A DNA stretch of 64,000 nucleotides from an uncultured Ruminococcus sp. (lineage in GTDB: Bacteria; Bacillota; Clostridia; Oscillospirales; Ruminococcaceae). Positions 1 through 8,298 of this stretch are shown in pieces. Within the stretch, counting starts at the first letter, position 1, and every line of letters begins with the position of its first letter. The position numbers and the translations under genes were made by a program. Location: assembly GCA_902776945.1 (NCBI GenBank), contig CACYSH010000001.1, forward strand, positions 1-64,000, written 5' to 3'. The notes beneath the pieces were generated by a model. That model had not been told where the DNA came from. It was given only the letters and a program-made list of their open reading frames with translations, and searched no databases.

Positions 1-192
1 TCGAGATAGGGAGTTTTGCTATCACTAATTTATCTGTACAAAATAGTGGACTGTTAATCGTTTGACTATTGTTAGATATTCACTTTGTGACTAACACCAA
101 TTACATAGATCTGCTAAACTTAACTGATAGGTAAATACAATGCAGGGGCGACGTGCTTTGGCGCGTTGCCCTATTGGTTTTGGAGAAAATAT

Positions 193-978
193 ATGGTCAA
201 GAAAAAAGAATTTAACATTTTATGGATAACTGTTCCTATATTTATAATTTTTATGTGTTCCGTTGTAGGTTACAGACTGTATGATTCTGCAAAAAGAGTT
301 AAAACAGTTGATGAAAATACAGATTTCTCATTGTTTATTAATCTGCCGGATTATGAAAATATGAGTATTCCATATAATGAGATAGAAATGACTGATGATG
401 AATTAGATACTTCGATAATTATTGACCTGCAATTGAATGAAGTTCCGGTAAAAAAAGACGGGGAAAAAGTATTGCCGGAAATAGATGATGAGACCGCTTT
501 GAAATATTTTGGTACAAACGCAGAGGAATATAAGAAAAATCTGAAAGATAAAACAGAAAATGAGAGGAAATGGGAATATATATATAATTATCTTTTAGAG
601 AACACTATATTTTCATATATGCCCGAATCTGCCGGAGCTTATTTTCAAAAAGTGATTTCTGCTTGCAAGAAAAAAGCGGCGGCTGAAAATCAGAGTATTG
701 ACGCATATCTTGAAGCAAATTACGGCGCAAGCTATACCGAGTTTCACGATCAGATATATGGTCTTTACAGTGAAATGCTGATTTTTTATGCTTTGGCGCA
801 AAAAGAACAACTTACTTATTCTGAAAATGATTATAACGATAAAATCAAAGAATTATCTGATAAAGGCACAGTTTTTGAAGAAGAGCTTGATATGCTCGGA
901 AAAGAATACGGGTATTATAAAATCATCTATTCTGACATGGAAAAAATATTGACGGATAAGATTCCTTTAAATAAGTGA
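193..978 (+). CDS. Membrane-anchored trigger-factor-like protein
   Basis: About 261 residues with one N-terminal membrane segment (roughly residues 8-28, ILWITVPIFIIFMCSVVGY) and the rest outside. The segment around NLPDYENMSIPYNEIEMTDD resembles the start of the trigger factor PPIase domain, and the following alpha-helical stretch resembles the trigger factor C-terminal chaperone arm. The FKBP-type PPIase core is absent, so I infer a surface-exposed chaperone-like or protein-binding role. I chose the ATG at 193 because GGAG at 182-185 sits 7 nt upstream; an earlier in-frame ATG at 166 lacks a ribosome site. The gene is visibly AT-richer than most of the window, which suggests transfer or a different expression class. 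Homology is by eye only. Confidence 0.6.
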   Translation: MVKKKEFNILWITVPIFIIFMCSVVGYRLYDSAKRVKTVDENTDFSLFINLPDYENMSIPYNEIEMTDDELDTSIIIDLQLNEVPVKKDGEKVLPEIDDETALKYFGTNAEEYKKNLKDKTENERKWEYIYNYLLENTIFSYMPESAGAYFQKVISACKKKAAAENQSIDAYLEANYGASYTEFHDQIYGLYSEMLIFYALAQKEQLTYSENDYNDKIKELSDKGTVFEEELDMLGKEYGYYKIIYSDMEKILTDKIPLNK

Positions 979-1018
979 TGATTTGCGGACTACATCATTT
1001 CCGCAGAATAAGAGCAAT

Positions 1019-1057
1019 AAAAAGCAGCCGTTCTTTTGGGAATAGCTGCTGCTTTTT
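1019..1057 (+). terminator. Intrinsic terminator
   Basis: AAAAAGCAGC at 1019-1028 pairs with GCTGCTTTTT at 1048-1057, ending in a T run. It closes the trigger-factor-like gene and, read on the other strand, the trmK-nif3 unit. Confidence 0.75.
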
Positions 1058-1105
1058 ATAACAAAATATGGCATTATCGGCGCGGGCTTTCTGTTTATCC
1101 GTGTG

Positions 1106-1876
1106 TCAGATCACCTCCGCGGGGTCGGAAAAGCTCTCCGCCGCTGTGACCGTAAGCCCCGGAAAACGTGCTGTCAGCCGCCTTGCAATATCCTCATGGA
1201 AAATATTCTCGGTGTAATAATGCCCCGCGTCGATAAGACAGAACCCGCCGTCCGCCGCATAAACAAAGTCCGAATGCTTGACATCGCCCGTGATAAGCGA
1301 CCCGCAGCCCTTCGCAGCCGCCGCCTTTAAACAGCTCCCGCCGCTGCCCGAGCAGACCCCTATCCGGCTGAAATTCCCGCCGCAGTTTGTAAAACGTACC
1401 GCACGGCAGCCAAGCGCCGCCTTGCAATGCTCCGCAAGCTCCCGCGCCGTGAACGCCCGCGCCGCCTCGCAGACATAGCCCATAGGCTTGCCCTCGTCAA
1501 AATCGAGCGGCTCGATAACCGTAAAGCCCAGCCGTTCCGCGAGAAGGTCGTTCATGCCGCCCGCCGCCGAATCGTAGCTTGTGTGCATACATATCGCCGC
1601 AATGCCGTTTACTGCCAGCTTTACGGCGGGGTTATCGGGCGAGAGCGTCCGCAGCGGTCGGAATATCACGGGGTGATGCGAAAGCAACAGCTCGCAGCCC
1701 TTTTTCGCCGCTTCCCCGACCACTGCGCCCGTTATATCGAGTGCCGTAAGCACACGGCTTACAGGCATATCGCGGCTGCCCGCGCAAATGCCGCTGTTGT
1801 CATAGCTCTGCTGCCCCGAAAAGGGCGCTATTTCGTCAATAAATCTGTAAATATCTCCAACTGTAACTGTGGTCAT
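1106..1876 (-). CDS. Nif3-like dinuclear metal centre protein (YqfO family)
   Basis: 256 residues, about the length of the short Nif3 proteins that lack the PII-like insert. Metal-ligand motifs are visible: LLSHHP at 64-69, MHTSYD at 97-102, and GHYYTE at 218-223 near the C terminus. The family is annotated as GTP cyclohydrolase 1 type 2 homolog, but its cellular reaction is unsettled. The start at 1876 is preceded by GGAGGG and overlaps the trmK stop by 4 nt (ATGA), so translation is probably coupled. trmK-nif3 adjacency is common in Firmicutes (yqfN-yqfO in Bacillus), which supports both calls. Confidence 0.9.
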   Translation of the reverse strand: MTTVTVGDIYRFIDEIAPFSGQQSYDNSGICAGSRDMPVSRVLTALDITGAVVGEAAKKGCELLLSHHPVIFRPLRTLSPDNPAVKLAVNGIAAICMHTSYDSAAGGMNDLLAERLGFTVIEPLDFDEGKPMGYVCEAARAFTARELAEHCKAALGCRAVRFTNCGGNFSRIGVCSGSGGSCLKAAAAKGCGSLITGDVKHSDFVYAADGGFCLIDAGHYYTENIFHEDIARRLTARFPGLTVTAAESFSDPAEVI

Positions 1877-2589
1877 ATTTTTCCCTCCGCTTCGTTTTCG
1901 AGCCTTTCGGCAAGGGCTGTCAGCCGCCTGCCTTCCGCCCGCACTTCCTCCGATGCGCTGTCTGACATTCCCGCGCCCGCTTTGCGCAGCCTGCCCGCCC
2001 TCATGAGCAGATAGTCCGCCGCGTCCGTTTCGCCGGGTATCAGCCGCCCCGCCGATAAATAACGCTCGTCGCACGGGTAGCCGATCTCCCCGCCGGTATG
2101 CTCTGCCAGCATTACCGAATAGACAAAATCGCCGTCGCGCCGCGCTTTTTCGGTAACGACCCGCCATCCGTTTTCGTAAAGATACCGCCGCAGCTCGTCT
2201 GCTTTGGTCATCGGCTGCAAAACGAGGTGCGTGTTCACCGCCCATTCGCAGCGTGAGATTATGTCAGCGATAAGTTCGCCGCCCATGCCCGCGCAGATAA
2301 TGTGCGTTATGCCGCTGCCGTCAATGCCGTCAAGCCCGTCGGTAAGCACCGCCGTCACCCTGTCCGACAAGCCGTTTTCGCTAATGGTGCGCCGCGCCAG
2401 CGCAAGCGGCTTTTCGTTTATGTCGCAGGCGAGGACGCTTTCGCATATCCCCTCCGCCGCAAGATACGCCGCAAGATAGCCGTGATCGGTGCCAACGTCG
2501 GCGGCGCGTTTTATTCCGTTAATATCCGCGAAGCCGTCGGCGGCGATAAGCTCGGCACAGACGGCAAGGCGCTTGTTTTCCAAAATCAT
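1873..2589 (-). CDS. trmK: tRNA (adenine(22)-N1)-methyltransferase
   Basis: 238 residues. The class I SAM-binding motif ADVGTDHGYLAAYLA lies at about residues 30-44, followed by the acidic loop ACDINEKPLALA and the AGMGGELI motif typical of TrmK/YqfN. The enzyme makes m1A22 in tRNA in the cytoplasm. The ATG at 2589 has AGAGAG upstream; a longer open frame reaches into a repeat and is not used. It is the first gene of a two-gene minus-strand unit with nif3. Confidence 0.9.
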   Translation of the reverse strand: MILENKRLAVCAELIAADGFADINGIKRAADVGTDHGYLAAYLAAEGICESVLACDINEKPLALARRTISENGLSDRVTAVLTDGLDGIDGSGITHIICAGMGGELIADIISRCEWAVNTHLVLQPMTKADELRRYLYENGWRVVTEKARRDGDFVYSVMLAEHTGGEIGYPCDERYLSAGRLIPGETDAADYLLMRAGRLRKAGAGMSDSASEEVRAEGRRLTALAERLENEAEGKI

Positions 2590-2639
2590 GTTATCAGCTC
2601 TCTGTAAAATAATTGTGATTATCGAATAAATACACTTTG

Positions 2640-2830
2640 TAGGGCGTGGGCTTGCTCCGACCCGCTGCCGCACCCGAATATTTGTGCAAATATTGCAGGG
2701 GCGCATCTGCGTGTGTGCCCGCCAATAGGCGCATTGTTCCCGAACGGGCGCACACATAGGTGCGCCCCTACAATATTATGTGTTTCGTAAAATTCTTGTA
2801 GGGTCGGGGCTTGCTTACGTCTTGATTATA
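2640..2830. repeat. REP-like GC-rich palindromic repeats
   Basis: A cluster of TGTAGGG/AGGGGCGCA units: GTAGGGCGTGGGCTTGC at 2640, GCAGGGGCGCATCTGCG near 2696, an inverted copy ending in GTGCGCCCCTACAATATT near 2770, and another at about 2798. Copies of the same 20-30 bp unit recur at 4463, 8262, 8494, 40065, 44281, 44355, 49455, 49503 and 57414. The stretch has no gene. Confidence 0.7.
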
Positions 2831-2909
2831 AGGGTCGTTCAATTGGTCGGACAGGTTGGGGCTTGCGCATCCGTGAGTTTTCCCGCCGCTATGATTTCGG
2901 GACACTCGC

Positions 2910-3200
2910 GCAATTCATTTGCGAAAATCGCTGCGCTCTTTCGCAAATATAAAATCGGCAATTTTCTTGTTTCCGCTCAGTCTTGCAGAGCTGTTCGCTT
3001 GTGCTTTTTGGTCAGCTTTCTTATGAATTGCCGATTTTATTTTAGAATTAACGGCTTCTCTTTAACGGTTAGATTCCGACCGCCCCACGTTTGCGAGGGG
3101 AATACCCTTTGCACGAACAAGTTCGTGCAAGAAGAAGGGTTATCCCCTCGCGCTCCCCTTCCTAAGACTTTTGGTTTTGCCTTCACTTTGCGCAAATATC
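2910..3200 (-). repeat. Composite dispersed repeat (copy 1)
   Basis: Contains the modules shared by the family in reverse order: GCGAAAATCGCTGCGC, the long hairpin AAATCGGCAATTT ... AATTGCCGATTTT (2952-3042), ACGGTTA, the palindrome GCACGAACAAGTTCGTGC (3112-3129), and CCTTCCTAAGACTTTTGG next to CTTTGCGC. It ends about 30 nt before the stop of the StiP gene. A run of TATCTAT/TATTATC units at 3200-3232 fills the gap. Confidence 0.8.
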
Positions 3201-3231
3201 TTTTATCTATTATCTATTATCTATTATCTTT

Positions 3232-4287
3232 TTATGTATCTGCGAGCGCTTTGATAAGCCCGCAAGCCCTGTAATGCCGCAGCGGATACACCTCCACCGT
3301 CACGCCCTTTTCCTCCGCCAACTGGTAGATATGCGCCAAATGCTCATTATCGTCAAGGCGGTGGACGAGTATCTTCCACGGTATGCGCCGCAAAAGCACC
3401 CGCGTAGTCTCGCCGATGCCCGGCTTTACAAAATTAATGTCCGCAATGCCGAAATGCTCCGCAATGCCCTCCACCTCGCGGAAAGCGGTTGCACGAACGC
3501 AGTTCGTGCCGTCGTCGGAGAAAACGAGCTTACTGTCAAAGTGCTTTTCCACCTCGCCGATAAAACGGTAGCTCAGATCGTGTGCGGCAAATTCCTCGTA
3601 GCAGAGCGCTCCGTCAAAATCGTCTCTGCCGATCAGGTCGGGGCGGCGGAACGTGCGGCTCATCAGCCCCGAGACAGTCGAATTAAGGCACGAACTCGGT
3701 ATCAGAAAATCGGCGTGCGTGCCGCATATCCCCGCAACGTGCGCGGGGTCGGAAAGTACAGCAACGGTCGGGTCAACGCCCGGATGTGGCTTCATGGCTT
3801 CGAGCAGCTGCCGCTGTATAGCGCCCTTGCCCGTCCAGCCGTCGATGAACTGCACCGTTTCGGGGGCGTGTCTTTCGAGGATATATTTCATCGCGTTGTC
3901 GTCAATGCCCTTGCCGCGGATTATCGAGATCGTGTAATGCGGCGGGTCGATCCCGTAAAGCCGTTTCATGAAGTGCTTAATGATTATCCCGACGGGCGTT
4001 CCTGCTCTCGCAAGCGACACCAGCACGGCGTTTTTGCCCTTGTCGGCGTAAATTTTTTCGGCGGTGAGGACTGCCGCCCGTGCGGTATGCTCGGAGTATT
4101 TTTCCAAGCCGCGAAAGAACGTCTGCAAATATTCCTCGCTCGGAAGATGTTCGCGGGGTATCATTTCCGAATAGTGAACGCCGCTTTGTATCATGCGTTC
4201 GCGGTCGATGTTTTCCATTGGCTGAACAAGTCCTGTTATATCTTTAAGAAGAATTGTAACGTCTTCCGGACGGTAGGAAGTCCGCAT
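3232..4287 (-). CDS. StiP-family protein with PRTase-like and Pelota-type domains
   Basis: 351 residues. The N-terminal two thirds match the cysteine protease StiP/phosphoribosyltransferase-like family found in tellurite-resistance (Ter) stress loci (ARAGTPVGIIIKHF, ISIIRGKGID, FIDGWTGKGAIQRQL, PSSCLNSTVSGL). The C-terminal 70 residues (INFVKPGIGETTRVLLRR ... ILVHRLDD) match the Pelota RNA-binding fold. Family knowledge suggests a role in a Ter-linked nucleotide or RNA modification pathway; the exact reaction is unknown. It stands alone here, about 21 kb from the TerY-P locus. GGGGCG precedes the ATG at 4287. The 5' leader holds a very long hairpin (4314-4395). Confidence 0.8.
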   Translation of the reverse strand: MRTSYRPEDVTILLKDITGLVQPMENIDRERMIQSGVHYSEMIPREHLPSEEYLQTFFRGLEKYSEHTARAAVLTAEKIYADKGKNAVLVSLARAGTPVGIIIKHFMKRLYGIDPPHYTISIIRGKGIDDNAMKYILERHAPETVQFIDGWTGKGAIQRQLLEAMKPHPGVDPTVAVLSDPAHVAGICGTHADFLIPSSCLNSTVSGLMSRTFRRPDLIGRDDFDGALCYEEFAAHDLSYRFIGEVEKHFDSKLVFSDDGTNCVRATAFREVEGIAEHFGIADINFVKPGIGETTRVLLRRIPWKILVHRLDDNEHLAHIYQLAEEKGVTVEVYPLRHYRACGLIKALADT

Positions 4288-4313
4288 TTTATCGCCCCTT
4301 TGTCAATTTATCT

Positions 4314-4395
4314 TATACTGCCCTCTATTCCAAATGCCACAATATATTCGCCTCTGCACGAATCTATTGCGGCATTTGGAATAGAGGGCAGTATA
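4314..4395 (-). repeat. Perfect 25-bp inverted repeat in the StiP leader
   Basis: Left arm 4314-4338 (TATACTGCCCTCTATTCC...) and right arm 4371-4395 are exact inverted copies of 25 bp with a 32-nt centre that itself pairs (CAATA/TATTG and ATTCG/CGAAT). The StiP promoter places the transcript start inside the right arm, so almost the whole element would be a hairpin at the 5' end of the mRNA. It could also be a small MITE. Confidence 0.8.
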
Positions 4396-4398
4396 TAT

Positions 4399-4427
4399 AT
4401 TATATCAGCTTTTTGACGATTTTGCAA
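4399..4427 (-). promoter_or_regulatory. Promoter of the StiP gene
   Basis: On the minus strand, TTGCAA (4427-4422), a 17-nt spacer and TATAAT (4404-4399). The predicted start is near 4392, about 105 nt before the ATG. Confidence 0.65.
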
Positions 4428-4462
4428 GGGGACGTTTGTAATTTTTTGAATAAAAGGGGAGC

Positions 4463-4489
4463 GTAGGGGCGCACCTGTGTGTGCGCCCG
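4463..4489. repeat. REP-like unit
   Basis: GTAGGGGCGCACCTGTGTGT followed by GCGCCCG, a copy of the short palindromic unit. The rest of 4428-4620 has no visible feature. Confidence 0.65.
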
Positions 4490-4620
4490 TTATCCCGAAC
4501 TGCATTGTGTGCGTAACAAATCAATATTAAATAATTATTTACCTAAAATTCATAATATATCTTAAACTTTCTGCCCTGTCGGGTCGTCTGTGGTATAACA
4601 GAGAAATATTTGCACGATCA

Positions 4621-4649
4621 TTGACAAATTATAGAGAATGAGGTATAAT
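4621..4649 (+). promoter_or_regulatory. Consensus sigma-A promoter of the sigma-factor gene
   Basis: TTGACA (4621-4626), 17 nt, TATAAT (4644-4649). The expected start is near 4656, which rules against using the ATG at 4655 and fixes the start codon at 4688. Confidence 0.85.
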
Positions 4650-4687
4650 ATTCTATGAAAGGCAATAAAGTAAACGAGGGCGGCGTT

Positions 4688-6679
4688 ATGAATGAAAAGC
4701 TCACAGAGGGAGTAATTGTCCGCGCTATGAACGGCGACAGATCAGCCTATGACATAATTTACCGTTGCTGCGAAGGCAAAATAAGAAGCTATATCATCTC
4801 GCATATAAACGACAAATCGCAGGCGGACGACGCTTTGCAGAATACGTTCATCTCGGTTTATAAGAATATCTCGCGGCTGAAATCTCCCGACAGCTTCAAG
4901 AAGTGGATCTTCACCATTGCGTATAACGAGTGCATGACCGTGAATAAGGCTGTCTCGCGGCAGCAGCAGCGCAGCTTTTCACTTAATGCCGATTACGATG
5001 AGGGCGACGACGACGGCGACGGCACCCGCGAATTTGTTGACGATTCAATCGAGCTGCCCGAGGAATTTGTCACGAATATGGAGCTGCAAAATCTGCTTAT
5101 CGACGCGCTGAACGATCTGCCGCAGAAGCAGCGCGACTGCGTGGTACTGTATTATTACCAGCAACTGCCGCTTGCTGAGATCGGCGAACGGCTCGACATG
5201 AACGAAAACACCGTCAAGACCCACAAGTCAAAGGCGCTTGCCAGTCTGCGCCGCAAGCTCGAAAAGTACCGCAAGGACTACAATTTCGCAATGGTGCCGA
5301 TGTCTGCGATGTTCAAGGGGCTGAAAAACATCGGCAAGGTAAAGAGCAAATTTATTGCGCTTTCTGGCGCGGCGGTGGGGCATTCGGTCAGCGCGGGGGC
5401 TATCGCGGGCGTTACCATAACCGCCGCCGTGATAGGCGCGGGCGTGCTTACGTTCGGTTTTTCGAATAAAGCGCCGAAGCTCGGCGATCGTCAGTTTCCG
5501 GAATCGGACGCGATAGACAGGCGGGTGGAAACGCCGCAGACAAGCTCTTATGACGATACGGACGATTCCGACAGCGCCGCCGAAAGCGCTCCCGACACGC
5601 CGGAACAGTCCTTCGGCGTGTCTGACGATACCTCCGCCGACGACAGCGCCCCCGGCGTGCCTGACAATATCTCAGCAGACAGCAGCAGTTACACGGCATA
5701 TAATGAAAACGAGAGCGGTCAGCCGCAGTATACCGCTGACAGCAGCCTTGAAGCATATATGAGCGATAACCGCAGCGGCGGTAACGGCGGCACCGGCAGC
5801 GAGGGCGGCTCGAAAACAGTTTTGCTGACAGACAGTCAGACCGATAGCAAGTCCGATAAGACCGATAGCAAGCCGGATAAGACCGAAAGTAAGTCCGATA
5901 AGACCGAAAGCGAACCCGATAAGCCCGAGCCGATGACTGTTGAGAAAATGAAAAATATGACTTTTGGGGAATATCTGAACGCTGAGGACGGGCAGTATGA
6001 ATGGGTTAAACTGCCTTTTGGCAATCCTGATCAATACGGGATAAGAAATCTTGCTTATCCAAATTTTGTATTTCAGACAATTGGTCAATGGGAAAAAGCC
6101 GGTATTGATGCTGATGACTCAAGTGTTTTTCGTAAAGACAATATTATTACTGTTCCAAAAGAAGAATATATAAACGATGAATATGAACTTAGCAACTACG
6201 AAAAATATAAGAATGATGAAGATTATAAATACTATAATTACAGTCTTGAAGAATATAAAATGGAACGCGGAAAGGAATATGATAGTCTTTTAAATTCTTA
6301 TGATGGGTACTTTGATTATTCACTTGGCTCTAAAGTGGATTTTTTATATTGTGAAAAAGGGGTAGATATAGGTAACGGCATTACAGTCGGTATGACATTT
6401 AATGAGATAAAAAGCATAGTCGGAGATGATCTTGAATTTGAACCGATCGGAGGCAACGCCTTACAAAGCAGCGGACCGGTCGCAGAGGGTACGATAAACG
6501 GTGTAACTTTTGAAATAGCGTTTGAATTAACTGATGAAGAAACTGAAATATATAGTAATGCGCTTGCTGCCAAAATAGAAGAAACAGCAGGAACAGAAGC
6601 TCCTTTAAATGTTTCAATATCCGGCTTTAACCCAAAAAGTTCAGCCGCAGTTTTATATCTTTTATTAAGCATTCAATAA
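4688..6679 (+). CDS. ECF-type sigma factor fused to a membrane segment and an extracytoplasmic domain
   Basis: 663 residues. Region 2 spans about residues 1-80 (QADDALQNTFISVYKNISRL, FKKWIFTIAYNE). Region 4 spans about 130-190 (LNDLPQKQRDCVVLYYYQQL, LAEIGERLDMNENTVKTHKS). One transmembrane helix lies at about 230-257 (AGVTITAAVIGAGVLTFGF), then an acidic Ser/Asp/Pro-rich linker with DKTDSKPDKTESKSDKTE repeats, then a C-terminal domain of about 220 residues that I do not recognise. The protein should keep the sigma part in the cytoplasm and a sensor outside, so release or conformational control is likely (inference). The start at 4688 has GAGGGCGG upstream. From about 6010 the DNA becomes AT-rich, unlike the sigma part. 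Confidence 0.8.
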   Translation: MNEKLTEGVIVRAMNGDRSAYDIIYRCCEGKIRSYIISHINDKSQADDALQNTFISVYKNISRLKSPDSFKKWIFTIAYNECMTVNKAVSRQQQRSFSLNADYDEGDDDGDGTREFVDDSIELPEEFVTNMELQNLLIDALNDLPQKQRDCVVLYYYQQLPLAEIGERLDMNENTVKTHKSKALASLRRKLEKYRKDYNFAMVPMSAMFKGLKNIGKVKSKFIALSGAAVGHSVSAGAIAGVTITAAVIGAGVLTFGFSNKAPKLGDRQFPESDAIDRRVETPQTSSYDDTDDSDSAAESAPDTPEQSFGVSDDTSADDSAPGVPDNISADSSSYTAYNENESGQPQYTADSSLEAYMSDNRSGGNGGTGSEGGSKTVLLTDSQTDSKSDKTDSKPDKTESKSDKTESEPDKPEPMTVEKMKNMTFGEYLNAEDGQYEWVKLPFGNPDQYGIRNLAYPNFVFQTIGQWEKAGIDADDSSVFRKDNIITVPKEEYINDEYELSNYEKYKNDEDYKYYNYSLEEYKMERGKEYDSLLNSYDGYFDYSLGSKVDFLYCEKGVDIGNGITVGMTFNEIKSIVGDDLEFEPIGGNALQSSGPVAEGTINGVTFEIAFELTDEETEIYSNALAAKIEETAGTEAPLNVSISGFNPKSSAAVLYLLLSIQ

Positions 6680-6706
6680 AAGCGGCTGTTTGCCGTGTCA
6701 CAAGGC

Positions 6707-6822
6707 TTGTAGGGCGGGGACAGGTTCGACCCCCGCCTTTGTCATACCTTTTTTGTGATAGTCAAGGGTCGGAAATCACACAAAAAAGGTCGGGGCTGAA
6801 CCTGCCCCGACCCTACACAATT
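6707..6822. terminator. Large inverted repeat between convergent genes
   Basis: TTGTAGGGCGGGGACAGGTTC (first 20 bases shown from 6708) is mirrored by GGCTGAACCTGCCCCGACCC at about 6795-6816. It is made of REP-like units and lies between the sigma-factor and GH43 stop codons, so it probably stops transcription in both directions. Confidence 0.55.
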
Positions 6823-6824
6823 TT

Positions 6825-8222
6825 TTATTCAAGCACAAAAGATTTAAGCTGCGGCGACCCCGCTCCCTTGTAGGTGAGATAGATAGCGTGAACGCCGTCG
6901 GGGATAGCCACGTCCCTGAAACACGGCTCCCACACGTTGGTATTCTTCACGGGGAACTCGGCAAGGACATCGCCGTCCCATTTAAGGCGCAGCTCGAATT
7001 TGCCGTCGCAGTAGGCGCGGGTGTATATGCCGAAGCGCTTTACGCCCTTGCAGTCGAAATACTTGAAGCCCGCCGTCGTGCCGTCCGTTATCGTCGAAAT
7101 ATAGCCCACTTCTTCGTCGCCGTCCCTGCCGTCCTGAACGATCTTCGGCAAATTATGTTCGCCTAAATACAGATGATGTTCCGGCGTGAAAAGATTGCAG
7201 GCTAAGTACGCGGGATATTCGCCCCTGCCCTCCAGAGCGCCGCCGTTCAAGCCGCACGAGGTCATTTCCGCCTGCGGGAACCTGCCGTCAGCCGTGAGTG
7301 TGAGCTTTTCGGCACAGCCCTGTCTGCTGTACCAGGTGTTGTTGGTATGGCGGTGGTAGAAAATGTACCAGTCGTTATTTATCTGCACGATGCTGCCGTG
7401 ATTGTTAGCGCCCGAACACATCGGCATATCGGCGGGCTTGTAGGTGTCAATATGCAGGTCGGTATTGCTGACAAGTACGCCGCCGTACTTGAAGCCCCCG
7501 AGCGGATCGTCGCTTACGGCGTAGCAAAGCTCGTGCATTACCTCGGAAGAGTAGATAAAGTAATACTTCTCGCCTACCTTGCGGATAGACGAAGCCTCGA
7601 AGAAAGCGTGACCCTCGAACTCGGTACCCTTGCTATAACAGCTGCCGGGAATTATGCCCGTCGGCTCGTGGATAATGGTCATCATATCCTTATCGAGCGT
7701 TACGACCTTTGAGCCTGTTCTGCTTTTGTCGCCCCGAGGGCAGAAGCCGCCGTAAAGATAAGTAATATCGCCCTCTGTCAGCACGCCCGGGTCGAACTGC
7801 GGTTCGTCGCCGGGTCTTTCGCCGAGACGGGTGCCGTCCTTGTAGTGAACGTAGCCCAGAAATTCATATTTTCCGGCGGGGGTGTCGCAGACTGCCACCG
7901 AGATAACGCAGGTCTTGTCAAGCACATAGTAAAGGTAATATCTGCCGTCGGGTCCCACGGTAACGTCGGGGGCGTAAAGGCACATTTTGCCGTCCTTGTT
8001 CATGGGGTCTTCGTTGCGGGGGTAGATAACGCCCTCGTAGCGCCAGTTGCCGAGATCGTCCACGGGCGCAGACCAGCAGACATAATCGCCCATGCAGAAA
8101 ACGTAGCCGTTCCAGAAGTCGTGGGAGCCGTAGACGTAAACTCTGCCGTTAAAAACGTAAGGTTCGCCGTCGGGGATATATTCCCAGCTCGGCAGATAGG
8201 GATTGAATGCGGGTTTTTTCAT
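6825..8222 (-). CDS. Glycoside hydrolase family 43 (arabinofuranosidase/xylosidase type)
   Basis: 465 residues with no signal peptide, so cytosolic. The five-bladed beta-propeller marks of GH43 are visible: YIPDGEPYVFNGRVYVYGSH near the N terminus (catalytic Asp region), CLYAPDVTVGPDGRYYLYY (second Asp), and GHAFFEASSIRKVGEKYYFI (general acid Glu). The C-terminal 120 residues (FKYFDCKGVKRFGIYTRAY ... VWEPCFRDVAIPDGVHAIYL) resemble a CBM6-type beta-sandwich. It probably releases arabinose or xylose from imported oligosaccharides. GGAG precedes the ATG at 8222. No promoter was visible in the repeat-filled region upstream. Confidence 0.88.
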   Translation of the reverse strand: MKKPAFNPYLPSWEYIPDGEPYVFNGRVYVYGSHDFWNGYVFCMGDYVCWSAPVDDLGNWRYEGVIYPRNEDPMNKDGKMCLYAPDVTVGPDGRYYLYYVLDKTCVISVAVCDTPAGKYEFLGYVHYKDGTRLGERPGDEPQFDPGVLTEGDITYLYGGFCPRGDKSRTGSKVVTLDKDMMTIIHEPTGIIPGSCYSKGTEFEGHAFFEASSIRKVGEKYYFIYSSEVMHELCYAVSDDPLGGFKYGGVLVSNTDLHIDTYKPADMPMCSGANNHGSIVQINNDWYIFYHRHTNNTWYSRQGCAEKLTLTADGRFPQAEMTSCGLNGGALEGRGEYPAYLACNLFTPEHHLYLGEHNLPKIVQDGRDGDEEVGYISTITDGTTAGFKYFDCKGVKRFGIYTRAYCDGKFELRLKWDGDVLAEFPVKNTNVWEPCFRDVAIPDGVHAIYLTYKGAGSPQLKSFVLE

Positions 8223-8298
8223 GATTTACTCCTTTATGTCATTTGGACAATACAATTCATTGTAGGGGCGCACCTATGTGTGCGCCCGTTCGGGGGCA

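Noticed and set aside
2780..3274. 164-codon open frame in the repeat region
   Set aside because: Made entirely of dispersed repeat modules; the same kind of frame recurs at 57428 in another repeat copy.
3274..4416. Long open frame (380 codons) on the plus strand opposite the StiP gene
   Set aside because: No family resemblance, no ribosome site, and the minus strand holds a clear family member with promoter and ribosome site.
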